Positions 32,679-42,069 of a DNA stretch of 64,000 bases are shown in pieces. A program made the translations under genes and the position numbers. Position 1 is the first letter of the stretch, and each line of letters starts with the position of its first letter. Under the pieces are notes generated by a model. The model searched no databases and had not been told where the DNA came from. It saw only the letters and a program-made list of their open reading frames with translations. The stretch lies in the NCBI RefSeq assembly GCF_020164495.1, contig NZ_JAIQYZ010000001.1, forward strand, positions 496,001-560,000, read 5' to 3'. This DNA comes from Psychroflexus lacisalsi. Its GTDB lineage: Bacteria > Bacteroidota > Bacteroidia > Flavobacteriales > Flavobacteriaceae.

Positions 32679-33521
32679 ATGAAAATATTCTTTTTTCTTT
32701 TTATTTCCCCGCTGTTCCTTTGTTCTCAAAATAGTTTTGAAACAGGAAAAAATGCATTTGAAGCTGGTGAACACCTAAAGGCGGTTTCTGTTTTAAAAGC
32801 TGTTCTTAAAGACAAACCTTCAGATAAAATGGTTAGAGATTATCTGGGTCAAGCCTATGCTTCTTTGGAACGCTGGGAAGAAAGCGCTGAGGTCAATGAA
32901 TCATTAGTCGAAGATTTTCCTAAAAATGCAGAGTATCATTTTAGATACGGAGGTGCGCTAGGATTGGTAGCCAAAAATTCCAATCCCTTTAAAGCTGTTA
33001 GCCTGATCGGTGATGTGAAATTTCACTTGAAAAAAGCAATTGAACTTGATCTAAAGCATGTCAATTCTCGTTGGGCTTTATTGCAAATGTATCTTGAACT
33101 CCCCGGTATTATTGGTGGAAGCGAAAGTACGTCCAGGAAGTATGCATCAGAATTGAAATCCATAAGTCCTGTTGACGGTGCTCTGGCTTTTGGTTATATA
33201 GAAAGAGAATTGAAAAACTACGATAAAGCTGAAGTTCATTACAGACAAGCTGTAGAACTTGGTCAATCTGAAATGACATATAAAGAATTGGCCGAACTTT
33301 ATAAACGTTCTGACAATAAATCAGCTTTCTTCCAGACTTTAGAACTAGGAATTAAAAAATTAAATTCTATTGAAATGGCTTCAGTTTATGTCGATAGAGC
33401 CCTAACGCTGAATCAAAATGAACGAAAAGCTTTAAAAATTCTAAATACATTGGATCTAGTAGGATTAAATTCCGAAGAAAAAGAAAAACTCAATCGACTA
33501 AAATCTCAACTGGATTACTGA
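32679..33521 (+). CDS. Exported tetratricopeptide repeat protein
   Basis: A 280-residue protein with a signal peptide (MKIFFFLFISPLFLCSQ) and TPR repeats across its length (for example KNAFEAGEHLKAVSVLKAVLKDKPSD and RELKNYDKAEVHYRQAVELG). It is predicted to be periplasmic. No enzymatic motif is visible and I do not know its partners. It lies alone between the ahcY terminator and mpl. Confidence 0.85.
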   Translation: MKIFFFLFISPLFLCSQNSFETGKNAFEAGEHLKAVSVLKAVLKDKPSDKMVRDYLGQAYASLERWEESAEVNESLVEDFPKNAEYHFRYGGALGLVAKNSNPFKAVSLIGDVKFHLKKAIELDLKHVNSRWALLQMYLELPGIIGGSESTSRKYASELKSISPVDGALAFGYIERELKNYDKAEVHYRQAVELGQSEMTYKELAELYKRSDNKSAFFQTLELGIKKLNSIEMASVYVDRALTLNQNERKALKILNTLDLVGLNSEEKEKLNRLKSQLDY

Positions 33522-33549
33522 AATTTTACGAAGGTTTGAAGTTGAGATA

Positions 33550-33580
33550 TTTTCAACTAGGATTGAAACCTTTATCTTTG
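33550..33580 (+). promoter_or_regulatory. mpl promoter
   Basis: TTTT (33550-33553), 19 bases, TATCTTTG (33573-33580). Near-consensus Bacteroidetes promoter with a leader of about 14 bases. Confidence 0.65.
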
Positions 33581-33598
33581 GATCAAATTTAAACATTC

Positions 33599-34954
33599 AT
33601 GCATTTACATTTTATAGCGATAGGAGGGAGTGCTATGCACAATTTGGCCTTGGCACTTCACGAAAAAGGCGACCACATCACAGGTAGCGATGATGAAATC
33701 TTTGAGCCTTCAAAATCCAGACTAGATCAAAAAAATTTATTGCCTGAGGAATTTGGCTGGTTTCCTGATAAAATCACTTCCGAACTAGATGCTATAATAC
33801 TGGGCATGCATGCTAAGGCTGATAATCCGGAACTGCTTAAAGCTAAAGAACTCGGACTTAAAATTTATTCTTACCCTGAATATCTGTACGAACATTCTAA
33901 ACAAAAAACACGCGTTGTTATAGGGGGGTCTCACGGAAAAACGACTATTACTGCTATGATTTTGCATGTGATGCATTATCATGATAAAGAAGTCGACTTT
34001 ATGGTAGGTGCACAGTTGGAAGGCTTTGATACGATGGTGCACTTAACAGACGAGAATGATTTTATTTTACTGGAAGGTGACGAATACCTGAGTTCTGCAT
34101 TGGACCGCAGACCAAAATTTCACTTGTACGAACCCAATATTGCTTTGTTAAGTGGTATTGCCTGGGACCACATTAACGTATTTCCTACGTTCGAAAATTA
34201 TGTAGAGCAGTTTGAGATTTTTCTCGATACGATGACCAATGGAAGCACTTTGGTTTACAATGAAGAAGATGATATTTTAACTCAGTTGGCCCTTAATTCC
34301 AATAAACCAACCCGAAAACACGCTTATTCTACTCCAGAACACAGTATTGAAGATGGTGAAACTTATCTTGAAACCGCAGAAGGTCCAATGCCTGTAGAAG
34401 TTTTTGGTAAGCATAATTTGCAAAATATCGCTGGTGCCAAGTGGATCTGCCAGCATATGGGCGTGGATGAGGACGACTTTTATGAAGCCATTACAAGTTT
34501 TAAAGGAGCTTCCAAGCGTATGGAGAAGATAGCAACATCTGAAAAGGCAATCGTTTTTAAAGATTATGCGCATTCCCCATCCAAAGTTTTGGCGACTACC
34601 AAAGCGGTGAAGGCTCAATTTTCTTCTAAAGTTGTTTTAGCCTGCCTGGAGCTTCACACTTATAGTAGCTTAAATTCAGAATTTCTGAAAGAATATAAGC
34701 AAGCTTTGGATGCTGCTGATGAAGCAGTTGTATTTTATTCACCAAAAGCTTTGGAAATCAAAAAATTAGAAGCTATAACTGAAGAACAAATATTTGAAGC
34801 TTTTGGTCGAAAAGATCTTAAGGTTTTTACAGATCCTACCGCATTTCAGGATTTTTTGAAATCTAAAAGTTATTTAGATCACGTTTTGCTATTGATGAGT
34901 TCAGGGAATTATGGAGGCTTGGACTTTAATGAAGTTAAAAATTGGATTCAGTAA
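33599..34954 (+). CDS. mpl: UDP-N-acetylmuramate:L-alanyl-gamma-D-glutamyl-meso-diaminopimelate ligase
   Basis: A 451-residue Mur-ligase that reattaches the recycled murein tripeptide to UDP-MurNAc. The N-terminal HFIAIGGSAMHNLALALHEKGDHITGSDDEI resembles MurC/Mpl. The ATP P-loop GGSHGKTT is at about residues 109-116, the central domain has LLEGDEYLSSALDRRPKF, and the C-terminal domain starts near KDYAHSPSKV. MurC is the nearest alternative; the EGDEY and AHSPSK motifs and the absence of other mur genes favour Mpl. Its terminator appears to lie inside the 3' end of the convergent gene. Confidence 0.92.
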   Translation: MHLHFIAIGGSAMHNLALALHEKGDHITGSDDEIFEPSKSRLDQKNLLPEEFGWFPDKITSELDAIILGMHAKADNPELLKAKELGLKIYSYPEYLYEHSKQKTRVVIGGSHGKTTITAMILHVMHYHDKEVDFMVGAQLEGFDTMVHLTDENDFILLEGDEYLSSALDRRPKFHLYEPNIALLSGIAWDHINVFPTFENYVEQFEIFLDTMTNGSTLVYNEEDDILTQLALNSNKPTRKHAYSTPEHSIEDGETYLETAEGPMPVEVFGKHNLQNIAGAKWICQHMGVDEDDFYEAITSFKGASKRMEKIATSEKAIVFKDYAHSPSKVLATTKAVKAQFSSKVVLACLELHTYSSLNSEFLKEYKQALDAADEAVVFYSPKALEIKKLEAITEEQIFEAFGRKDLKVFTDPTAFQDFLKSKSYLDHVLLLMSSGNYGGLDFNEVKNWIQ

Positions 34955-34959
34955 TTAAA

Positions 34960-35541
34960 TTACTTCTGTTCCAATTGTTTCAAAAGCCAGTTCATTCTGG
35001 CTTTTTGTGTTTTAGAAAACAGGTCTTTAGCCTTTTTAAAATGATGATTGGACTTGTCCTGGCTCATTTTAAATCGACCATTTACATCTTCAATATTGAC
35101 TTCCAGGCCTTGTATAAAGTGTTTCAATTTATCAATTTTAGGATGTTCGTACGATAATTTAAATTGGTCATCGAGCTGACTAGTCATATCAACTAAACTT
35201 TTAATGAGATTAGACTCTTGGACGTAACTAGCTTGTCCTTTAATATGAACTTTTGCAAAATTAAAAGTAGGAAGTTCCTCTGTGACAAAAGCCGAAGGAG
35301 AAATATAGCTGTCTCCTCCGTGAAAAACCAATTCAACTTTAGATAGATGTAAGTGATTAAACTGAGGATTATCTTTATTGATATGCCCTAAAAGCTTATT
35401 GTTATCAACGATAAAGGGAATATGAGACGTAAAAATTTCATTATTGTAACTTGAAATCAGTGTCGCCAACGGGAAATGTTCAATAAAGCTTTGAATAGTT
35501 GTCCAGCTATTGTCTGTAAAATGATCTGGTAAGTAACTCAT
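34960..35541 (-). CDS. FMN-binding negative transcriptional regulator (PaiB family)
   Basis: A 193-residue PaiB-like, FMN-binding split-barrel protein: MSYLPDHFTDNSWTTIQSFIEHFPLATLIS, then HIPFIVDNNKLLGHINKDNPQ, VELVFHGGDSYISPSAF, TFNFAKVHIKGQ and KLSYEHPKI. In Bacillus the name-giving member affects sporulation and protease genes, but most homologues are of unknown role and may be flavin-dependent oxidoreductases. Single gene, convergent with mpl. Confidence 0.92.
   Translation of the reverse strand: MSYLPDHFTDNSWTTIQSFIEHFPLATLISSYNNEIFTSHIPFIVDNNKLLGHINKDNPQFNHLHLSKVELVFHGGDSYISPSAFVTEELPTFNFAKVHIKGQASYVQESNLIKSLVDMTSQLDDQFKLSYEHPKIDKLKHFIQGLEVNIEDVNGRFKMSQDKSNHHFKKAKDLFSKTQKARMNWLLKQLEQK
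34982..35010 (+). terminator. mpl terminator embedded in the paiB-like gene end
   Basis: AAAAGCCAG-TTCATT-CTGGCTTTT followed by TGTGTTTT on the plus strand, 28 bases after the mpl stop. It lies inside the last codons of the minus-strand PaiB-like gene. Confidence 0.7.
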
Positions 35542-35678
35542 AGCAATTAAGTGTATTTGAATTTCAAAATTACAACCTAATTAAAATTCATAGTCGCTTC
35601 ATAAAATTTATTTCTGAAGGTTTTGAAAAGAAGTTTTAATTTTCTGTTTGATTATATTTAACTCAAACTTTGAAAAAG

Positions 35679-36377
35679 ATGGCATCCTCCTCCAAATCCT
35701 TCAGTATTAAAAATTGGTCAGAAGATGACCGGCCAAGGGAAAAATTAATTCACAAAGGAAAATCAAGCCTGAGCGATGCAGAACTTTTGGCTATTCTTAT
35801 CGGTTCAGGAAACCGTGAAGAAAGCGCTGTAGAGCTATGTAAAAAAATACTTCACTCTTCTGAGAATAGCTTGCATAAGCTGGCTAAATCCAATTTGAAA
35901 CAGCTACAGGAATTTAAAGGCATTGGAGAGGCGAAGGCCATAAGTATTATGGCTGCTTTAGAGCTTGGCAAAAGAAGGGAAGCAGAGCCATTGGAAGAAT
36001 TTGACAAAATCACGTCTAGCAAAGATGTATTTAGAATCATGCATCCTTATATCGGAGATTTAGACCACGAACAGTTTTGGATTTTGATGCTGAATAATTC
36101 CAACAAAGTCACCTATAAGTTTCCATTGAGCAAAGGTGGTATTACAGCAACTATGGTGGACACGCGTTTATTATTCAAAAGCGTATTGGCTCAAGGGGCA
36201 ACAGCATTAATCCTGGCTCACAATCATCCCTCCGGTACATTGCAGCCAAGTCAAGCCGATAAAACCATAACACAAAAAATACAGAAAGCAGGCGAACTGC
36301 TAGATATAAAGGTACTTGACCATATCATTGTAACAGAAAAAACTTACTTTAGCTTCGCTGATGAAAGCATACTTTGA
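35679..36377 (+). CDS. radC: RadC family protein (JAB/MPN domain)
   Basis: A 232-residue protein with the N-terminal RadC helix-hairpin-helix region (SIKNWSEDDRPREKLIHKGKSSLSDAELLAILIGSG, later LQEFKGIGEAKA) and a C-terminal JAB domain with the metal motif AHNHPSG (about 181-187) and a downstream Asp. Originally named as a DNA repair protein; the true role is unsettled. I start at ATG 35679 rather than a TTG three codons upstream. First gene of a tight set with DUF7033, yjjG and a hypothetical gene. Confidence 0.94.
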   Translation: MASSSKSFSIKNWSEDDRPREKLIHKGKSSLSDAELLAILIGSGNREESAVELCKKILHSSENSLHKLAKSNLKQLQEFKGIGEAKAISIMAALELGKRREAEPLEEFDKITSSKDVFRIMHPYIGDLDHEQFWILMLNNSNKVTYKFPLSKGGITATMVDTRLLFKSVLAQGATALILAHNHPSGTLQPSQADKTITQKIQKAGELLDIKVLDHIIVTEKTYFSFADESIL

Positions 36378-36380
36378 TTT

Positions 36381-37664
36381 ATGGAACTACTGGTTTACAT
36401 TCCCAAGCAAACTCCAAGAATTAATTACATTTTTAGACATATCTGTGGAAGAATTTTAGGGTTTAAAGTAAAATTCACTTCAAAAGTTGAAGATTTTATT
36501 TCTTTTGAAGGGGTTAAGTTTTCTTATGCCAAAAAACGTCTGGGGAACGAAGTTTTTATTCAAAAATTTGGACTGCTTGAAGAGTTAGGGATTAATGATC
36601 TAAATTTTAGTATGGATCTTTGGGAAGATGTTCCTTGTTTTTTTAGAGTGTCTTCTGAAAGTGATATCCCTTTCGATATTTTTTCGGCTTCATTCTATCT
36701 GGTGACAAGATATGAAGAGTATCAGCCGCACGTAAAAAATGATGTGGATTCCTATCCTATAGAAGAAAGCTTAGCGTACCAACATGATTTTCTTAGAACA
36801 CCTGTCGTGGATGTTTGGGCTTACAAGTTGAAAGCAATACTTGAAACCAAATTCCAGGATATTAAATTTCCTCAAAAGAAATTTAAAAGTCAGTTTCTTA
36901 TTTCTGTTTCCAAAGCCTTTAAGCATAGGCATAATGGTTTTGTAAGATTTGTTGGTGCATCTCTCAGGGATTTGTTTAAGTTACAGCTTAAGTCTTTGTT
37001 TAATAGGTTTAAAACAATGCTGAGGTTGCAGCAGGACCCTTATGATGTCTATGATGAATTAATAAGTTTTGCCAAAAAAAATCGAATGCAGCTGGATTTT
37101 TATTTTCAGCTTAGTAACTATTCTCGCTACACTAAGGGCATAAGTTATAACAAGAGAATTTACCATAAATTGATAAAATCGATGGGAGATTACGGACATT
37201 TAGGACTTCTACCTGGGTTTGAAGCTCTGTATAACTTTGAGATTTTGAAAAAAGAAAAAAAACGTTGGGAGAGCATTGTGAACAGGAGTTTGTCCAAAAC
37301 GCTTATTAAGAACTACCATCTCAACTTCCCTGATGCTTACCTTAACTTCAATAAACTAGAAATTGACGAAGACTTTTCAATGGGTTATCAGAAAAACATA
37401 GGCTTCAGAGCAGGTACCTGTACATCGTTTCAATTCTATGATTTGAATCTGGAGCAGGTGTCTGGACTCATTGTTCAGCCTTATATATTAAACTCTAATG
37501 TGCTAAAAATAGTTGATACATATGAGAAAATCGAAGAATTAAAGGAATTAAAATCCTCCATTAAGGCTGTAAATGGACAAATGAATTTCTTATTTGAAAA
37601 CTCAGATTTTGCTGAATCTGGATCTAAAAACGCTATTTTTGCACTCATGAAAGAAATGTTATAA
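36381..37664 (+). CDS. Polysaccharide deacetylase-like protein (DUF7033 type)
   Basis: A 427-residue protein matching the Bacteroidota family whose N-terminal domain precedes a deacetylase-like barrel (MELLVYIPKQTPRINYIFRHI, then DIFSASFYLVTRYEEY, GHLGLLPGFEALYNFEILKKEKKRWESIV and GFRAGTCTSFQFYDL). The metal-binding Asp-Asp/His triad of classical NodB deacetylases is not obvious to me, so activity is uncertain. It starts 3 bases after radC and abuts yjjG with no gap, so all are in one operon. Confidence 0.8.
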   Translation: MELLVYIPKQTPRINYIFRHICGRILGFKVKFTSKVEDFISFEGVKFSYAKKRLGNEVFIQKFGLLEELGINDLNFSMDLWEDVPCFFRVSSESDIPFDIFSASFYLVTRYEEYQPHVKNDVDSYPIEESLAYQHDFLRTPVVDVWAYKLKAILETKFQDIKFPQKKFKSQFLISVSKAFKHRHNGFVRFVGASLRDLFKLQLKSLFNRFKTMLRLQQDPYDVYDELISFAKKNRMQLDFYFQLSNYSRYTKGISYNKRIYHKLIKSMGDYGHLGLLPGFEALYNFEILKKEKKRWESIVNRSLSKTLIKNYHLNFPDAYLNFNKLEIDEDFSMGYQKNIGFRAGTCTSFQFYDLNLEQVSGLIVQPYILNSNVLKIVDTYEKIEELKELKSSIKAVNGQMNFLFENSDFAESGSKNAIFALMKEML

Positions 37665-38339
37665 ATGAAGGGAATCACAGATATATTTTTCGACTTGGAT
37701 CATACGCTTTGGGATTTTGATAAAAATTCTGAACTAACTTTTGAAACTATTTTTGATAAGCATAAAATAGAATTACCTCTAAAGGAATTTATTGAAGTTT
37801 ATCTTCCAATAAACAGAAAATATTGGAAACTATTTAGAGAAGGAAAAATTGAACAGCAAAATTTAAGGTTTCAGAGATTGAGTGAGGTTTTTGAGGTATT
37901 AAAATTTCAAACTTCAGATCAAATGATAAACGACCTTTCACAGGCCTACATTGATTATTTACCCAATCACAACCATTTATTTCCAGATGCTTTTGAAGTG
38001 TTGAATTACCTACAAAATAGGTATAAACTTCACATCATCACTAACGGATTTTATGACGTTCAACATAAAAAACTAGGCAACTCGAAGTTGTCGCCCTATT
38101 TTAAAACTGTAACAACTTCAGAAGACGCAGGTGTGAAAAAACCCAATAAAATTATTTTTGAATACGCTTTAGATTTAGCTAAAACACACAATGCTAATAG
38201 TATTATGATAGGCGATAATCTTGAAGCCGATGTGGAAGGTGCAAAGGCTTCGGGCATGGAAGCCATATTTTTTGGTAAGGATTCAAGTTACAAAGGGCTA
38301 CAAGTCCAAAATTTAAACGAATTAAAAAAAATATTCTAA
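37665..38339 (+). CDS. yjjG: YjjG family noncanonical pyrimidine nucleotidase (HAD)
   Basis: A 224-residue HAD-superfamily phosphatase. Motif I FFDLDHTLWDFDKN (Asp nucleophile near residue 10), motif II HIITNGF, the Lys in GVKKPNKIIF and motif IV IMIGDNLEADVEGAKASG are all present. In the E. coli homologue the role is to dephosphorylate noncanonical pyrimidine nucleotides. It abuts the genes on both sides. Confidence 0.93.
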   Translation: MKGITDIFFDLDHTLWDFDKNSELTFETIFDKHKIELPLKEFIEVYLPINRKYWKLFREGKIEQQNLRFQRLSEVFEVLKFQTSDQMINDLSQAYIDYLPNHNHLFPDAFEVLNYLQNRYKLHIITNGFYDVQHKKLGNSKLSPYFKTVTTSEDAGVKKPNKIIFEYALDLAKTHNANSIMIGDNLEADVEGAKASGMEAIFFGKDSSYKGLQVQNLNELKKIF

Positions 38340-38340
38340 T

Positions 38341-39120
38341 ATGAGAATACGCTTAATCTTAGTTTTGATGTTATTGTCTCAAATTGGACGAAGTCAGGAA
38401 TCAAATCTTAATGCATACAACTATGTCATAGTTCCAATGCAATTTGATTTCCAGAGTGAGCCTAATCAATACCAGCTCAACATCCTTTCACGTGTTTTAT
38501 TGAAAGAAGAGGGATTTGAAGTTTATATGGATAAGGAAGAAAGGCCTATGGAACTTTTAGGGGACACTTGTGCACCCCTATTCCTTGAAATAGAAGATAC
38601 AAGCGGCTTTTTAAATATAAGTTTAATTATCAGGCTAAAAGACTGCTATGACAATGTAATTTTCGAGTCTGAGGAAGTCTCAACTAAAATTAAAAAATAT
38701 AAAGAGGGTTATCAAGCTGCTTTAAAGCAGGCATTTTCTTTTCTATCAGATGAGAATTATCGTTATGATGAAAATTTGAGTCCTGCTCCTTTCAAAAGTA
38801 TGACCAATGTAAAAAAGGAATCTTCTGGATCTGTGGATGAGGTAACTGTGTCTGGAAGTAAATATCCAAATAAAAAAGTCTATAAATTTGGTGGGGAAAC
38901 GTTTTGGCTCATCGAACAAGATAAAAAATTTATTCTTCTGTCAAATGAGGGGAAAGTAAATTTTGCTGAACTGGAAACAGCAGATAGGGGAACCTACATT
39001 TTTAACTCCGAAAAAATAAATGGTGCTGCTTTTTTTGATGCAAATGGTAATCTCAATGTAGAATACATGGATGAAGATTTGGGTGAAATCCAACAAATCA
39101 CTTTCAGTAAAATAAATTAA
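38341..39120 (+). CDS. Hypothetical exported protein
   Basis: A 259-residue protein with a signal peptide (residues 1-18, ending GRSQE) and no domain I recognise. The mature part begins with YNYVIVPMQFDFQ and VLLKEEGFEVYMDKE, a pattern I believe recurs in flavobacterial proteins encoded next to yjjG. It starts one base after yjjG and its 3' end overlaps the convergent rarA by 4 bases. Confidence 0.75.
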   Translation: MRIRLILVLMLLSQIGRSQESNLNAYNYVIVPMQFDFQSEPNQYQLNILSRVLLKEEGFEVYMDKEERPMELLGDTCAPLFLEIEDTSGFLNISLIIRLKDCYDNVIFESEEVSTKIKKYKEGYQAALKQAFSFLSDENYRYDENLSPAPFKSMTNVKKESSGSVDEVTVSGSKYPNKKVYKFGGETFWLIEQDKKFILLSNEGKVNFAELETADRGTYIFNSEKINGAAFFDANGNLNVEYMDEDLGEIQQITFSKIN

Positions 39121-40394
39121 TACTTATATTTTCCTGCCCATTTTTGCTTAAGAAACTGCCTTTGTTGCTCTTCTCTTTTATTATTTCCAGGGACATAAAA
39201 AACACTGTTTTTGATATCTTCAGGTAAAAATTCTGCCTGGACAAAATTGTTTTCATAACTATGAGCATATTTATAGTTATCGCCGTAGCCTAAATCCTTC
39301 ATAAGCTTTGTAGGAGCGTTTCTAATAGACAAAGGAACAGACAAGCCTCCTGTTTCTTTTACTAGGGCTTGGGCTTCATTGATGGCTTGATACGAAGCAT
39401 TGCTTTTGGCTGAAGTAGCCAGGTAAATCACACATTGGCTGAGAATAATTCTGGCTTCTGGAAAACCTATAGTATTTACTGCTTGAAAGGTGTTGTTGGC
39501 CATAATTAAAGCAGTTGGATTGGCATTTCCAATATCTTCACTGGCTAGTATAATCAATCTTCTGGCGATAAATTTTACATCTTCTCCACCTTCTATCATT
39601 CTGGCCAGCCAATAGACTGCCGCATTGGGATCGCTACCACGGATCGATTTGATAAATGCAGATATAATGTCGTAATGTTGCTCGCCAGTCTTGTCGTATC
39701 TAGCTGTTTTTTGTTGAATTTTCTCTTCTACCAATTGATCAGTGATGATAATTTGTTCTTCATCAACAGAATTGACGACCAGCTCAAACATATTCAAAAG
39801 TTTTCTGGCATCACCACCACTAAGACGAAGTAGGGAAGTGGTCTCTTTAAGGTCTATGTGTTTTTTGGAAAGATAATCGTCTTCTTTTAATGCTCTCTGG
39901 AGCAATTGAATTAAATCTTCTTTTGAAAATTCATTTAAGACATAAACCTGGCATCTGGATAGTAAGGCAGGAATCACTTCAAAACTTGGATTCTCAGTTG
40001 TGGCACCAATAAGTGTGATCCATCCTTTTTCGACAGCGCCAAGAAGAGAGTCTTGTTGTGATTTGCTAAATCTGTGGATTTCGTCTATAAATAAAATCGG
40101 ATTCTTTTGTTCAAACAGGCCCTGGTCTTGTTTTGCTTTTTGTATCACCTCCCTTACGTCCTTTACACCACTACTTATTGCTGAAAGAGTGAAAAAACTA
40201 CGTTTAGTTTCTTTTGAAATTAAATTGGCCAAAGTCGTTTTACCTATTCCTGGAGGTCCCCAGAGAATGATGGAAGGTACCAAATCGCGTTTTATCATTT
40301 GTGAAATCGTTCCGCTTTCCCCAACGAGATGAGATTGGCTTAAGTAATCTGATAATTGTTTAGGTCTTAAACGTTCTGCTAAAGGTGCTTTCAT
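39117..40394 (-). CDS. rarA: Replication-associated recombination protein A (AAA+ ATPase)
   Basis: A 425-residue MgsA/RarA/WRNIP1-type clamp-loader-like ATPase acting at stalled replication forks. Walker A GPPGIGKTTL (residues 46-55), Walker B LFIDEIHRFSK, sensor 1 ATTENPSFEV and the arginine-finger region LLSRCQVYVL are present. The C-terminal tetramerisation domain contains IRGSDPNAAVYWLARMIEGGED and ASEDIGNANP. Full length. Single gene, divergent from the rhomboid gene. Confidence 0.97.
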   Translation of the reverse strand: MKAPLAERLRPKQLSDYLSQSHLVGESGTISQMIKRDLVPSIILWGPPGIGKTTLANLISKETKRSFFTLSAISSGVKDVREVIQKAKQDQGLFEQKNPILFIDEIHRFSKSQQDSLLGAVEKGWITLIGATTENPSFEVIPALLSRCQVYVLNEFSKEDLIQLLQRALKEDDYLSKKHIDLKETTSLLRLSGGDARKLLNMFELVVNSVDEEQIIITDQLVEEKIQQKTARYDKTGEQHYDIISAFIKSIRGSDPNAAVYWLARMIEGGEDVKFIARRLIILASEDIGNANPTALIMANNTFQAVNTIGFPEARIILSQCVIYLATSAKSNASYQAINEAQALVKETGGLSVPLSIRNAPTKLMKDLGYGDNYKYAHSYENNFVQAEFLPEDIKNSVFYVPGNNKREEQQRQFLKQKWAGKYKY

Positions 40395-40478
40395 TTTTCA
40401 AAATTATGAATTAATTCCTGACCTTAAATACATCTAACTTATGTTCTCGCCAAAAATCCATTTGATTTCTTTTTTCAA

Positions 40479-40486
40479 TACTTTTG
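40479..40486 (+). promoter_or_regulatory. -7 box at the rhomboid start
   Basis: TACTTTTG matches TAnnTTTG and ends 4 bases before the ATG at 40491, implying a leaderless transcript. Confidence 0.5.
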
Positions 40487-40490
40487 AATT

Positions 40491-41258
40491 ATGAATCAAA
40501 AGGAACTAATTGTTCAGCATCATAAACGTTCTGTAGTGGCAGCCATTTTATGGCCTTTATTACTGGTGTTAGTCTTATGGATAGTGTATTGGATCGAAAT
40601 TAAGTTTAGATTCAACTTCACTTCGTTTGGAGTATATCCAAGACAAGTGAAAGGTTTGATAGGTGTACTAGCTTCACCTTTTATTCACAGTGGCATCGAG
40701 CATCTCTACAAGAATTCTATTCCACTTCTGGTTCTTACTGCCAGCTTATTTTACTTCTATAAAGATATCGCCTGGAAGGCCTTGTTATATGGTCTACTAT
40801 TCTCTGGTTTGTTTACGTGGTTAATCGGTCGTTCGTCTTACCATATCGGAGCTAGTGGAATGGTTTATTTTCTAGCTTCCTTTTTATTTTTTAAGGGTGT
40901 TAGATCTAAGAATTTTAGATTAATTGCCTTGTCTCTAATTGTTGTTTTTTTATATGGTAGTCTTGTTTGGGGAACAATGCCAGGTAAGCCCGGAATATCC
41001 TGGGAAGGTCACCTTTCTGGTTTTTTAGCTGGACTGGTTTTTAGCTTTATTTTGAAATCAACGCATTTCAGCAGTTTACCAGTTGTACAAAAACCTAGAC
41101 TTCAAAATCATAAAGATGATGAATTTTTGAAGCAATTTGATGAACATGGAAATTTCAGACCTATAGATCCGGAGGATGAAGCCGTAAAATATTATAGTCA
41201 GGATTCTACTGCAGATGATGAACATCAAGTAACCTATAGGAAAAATCCTAATTCTTAA
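40491..41258 (+). CDS. Rhomboid family intramembrane serine protease
   Basis: A 255-residue membrane protease with six helices. The catalytic dyad is visible as GASGM (Ser at about 122) and EGHLSGFLAG (His at about 173); the HSGIEHLYKNSIPLLVL segment gives the conserved N-terminal His/Asn region. A 55-residue hydrophilic tail follows the last helix. Substrates are unknown. Converges on rlmB with a 6-base gap. Confidence 0.94.
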   Translation: MNQKELIVQHHKRSVVAAILWPLLLVLVLWIVYWIEIKFRFNFTSFGVYPRQVKGLIGVLASPFIHSGIEHLYKNSIPLLVLTASLFYFYKDIAWKALLYGLLFSGLFTWLIGRSSYHIGASGMVYFLASFLFFKGVRSKNFRLIALSLIVVFLYGSLVWGTMPGKPGISWEGHLSGFLAGLVFSFILKSTHFSSLPVVQKPRLQNHKDDEFLKQFDEHGNFRPIDPEDEAVKYYSQDSTADDEHQVTYRKNPNS

Positions 41259-41264
41259 ATTTTA

Positions 41265-42002
41265 TTAAGAAAGTCTTTGTCTTAAGCTTTCATATAAAAT
41301 TACTCCACAGGCGACAGATACATTCAAGGATTCTATATTTCCTAGCATTGGAAGTTTTCCTTTATGGTCAACCATTTTTAAAATGCTGGACTGTATGCCT
41401 TCGCCTTCACCTCCCATAATGAATGCAATAGGTTTGTTCAGGTCCAGATCATAAATAGTGTCTTCAGTTTTTTCTGTTACTGCTACGAGCTCAACTCCTG
41501 AAGATTTCAAGTAGAAAATAGCGTCTTTAAGATGATCTACTTTACAGATTGAGATGTTAAAAGCTGCTCCAGCGGAGGTTTTTATAGTTTCATTATTCAC
41601 TTGAGCACTCCCGCTTTTTGGTAACACGACGGCATCAACACCTGTACATTCTGCAGTTCGTAAAATCGCACCTAAATTTCTAACATCGGTTACTCCATCC
41701 AAAAGAAGGAATAGTGGTTTTTCTTTGGTCTCCAATATGGCTTCAACTGTAGATTCAAAATCCTGGTAGGTGATCTGAGAGGTATAGGCGATGACCCCCT
41801 GGTGATTTGAGTTTTCAAACTTTTTAAATTTCTGGATCGGCACATAAGAGACTTTTACTGTCTGTTGTTTAGCTAAACCTTCAATCTCTTTGAGTTTCGG
41901 ATTATCAGAATCCTTAAGCAGATTGATTTTCTCAATGTCCTTATTTTGCTTTAGAGCTTCTGCAACACTATGTATGCCGAATATGATATGTGAATCTTCC
42001 AT
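41265..42002 (-). CDS. rlmB: 23S rRNA (guanosine(2251)-2'-O)-methyltransferase RlmB
   Basis: A 245-residue SpoU-type methyltransferase. A small N-terminal RNA-binding domain (IIFGIHSVAEALKQN) is followed by the knotted SAM-binding domain with LLDGVTDVRNLGAILRTAECTGVDAV, ETIKTSAGAAFNI, AFIMGGEGEGI and LNVSVACGVILYE. It is consistent with RlmB; a TrmH-type tRNA enzyme is the alternative. The subtilase gene upstream ends at a terminator, so rlmB is transcribed separately. Confidence 0.93.
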   Translation of the reverse strand: MEDSHIIFGIHSVAEALKQNKDIEKINLLKDSDNPKLKEIEGLAKQQTVKVSYVPIQKFKKFENSNHQGVIAYTSQITYQDFESTVEAILETKEKPLFLLLDGVTDVRNLGAILRTAECTGVDAVVLPKSGSAQVNNETIKTSAGAAFNISICKVDHLKDAIFYLKSSGVELVAVTEKTEDTIYDLDLNKPIAFIMGGEGEGIQSSILKMVDHKGKLPMLGNIESLNVSVACGVILYESLRQRLS

Positions 42003-42012
42003 GATGTATAAT

Positions 42013-42047
42013 TAAAAAAGGATTGACAAAATTATGTCAATCCCTTT
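42013..42047 (-). terminator. Terminator of the subtilase gene
   Basis: On the minus strand AAAGGGATTGACA and TGTCAATCC form a stem followed by six T, about 30 bases after the subtilase stop. Confidence 0.85.
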
Positions 42048-42069
42048 AGTAATCCTATGAATAGTTAAT

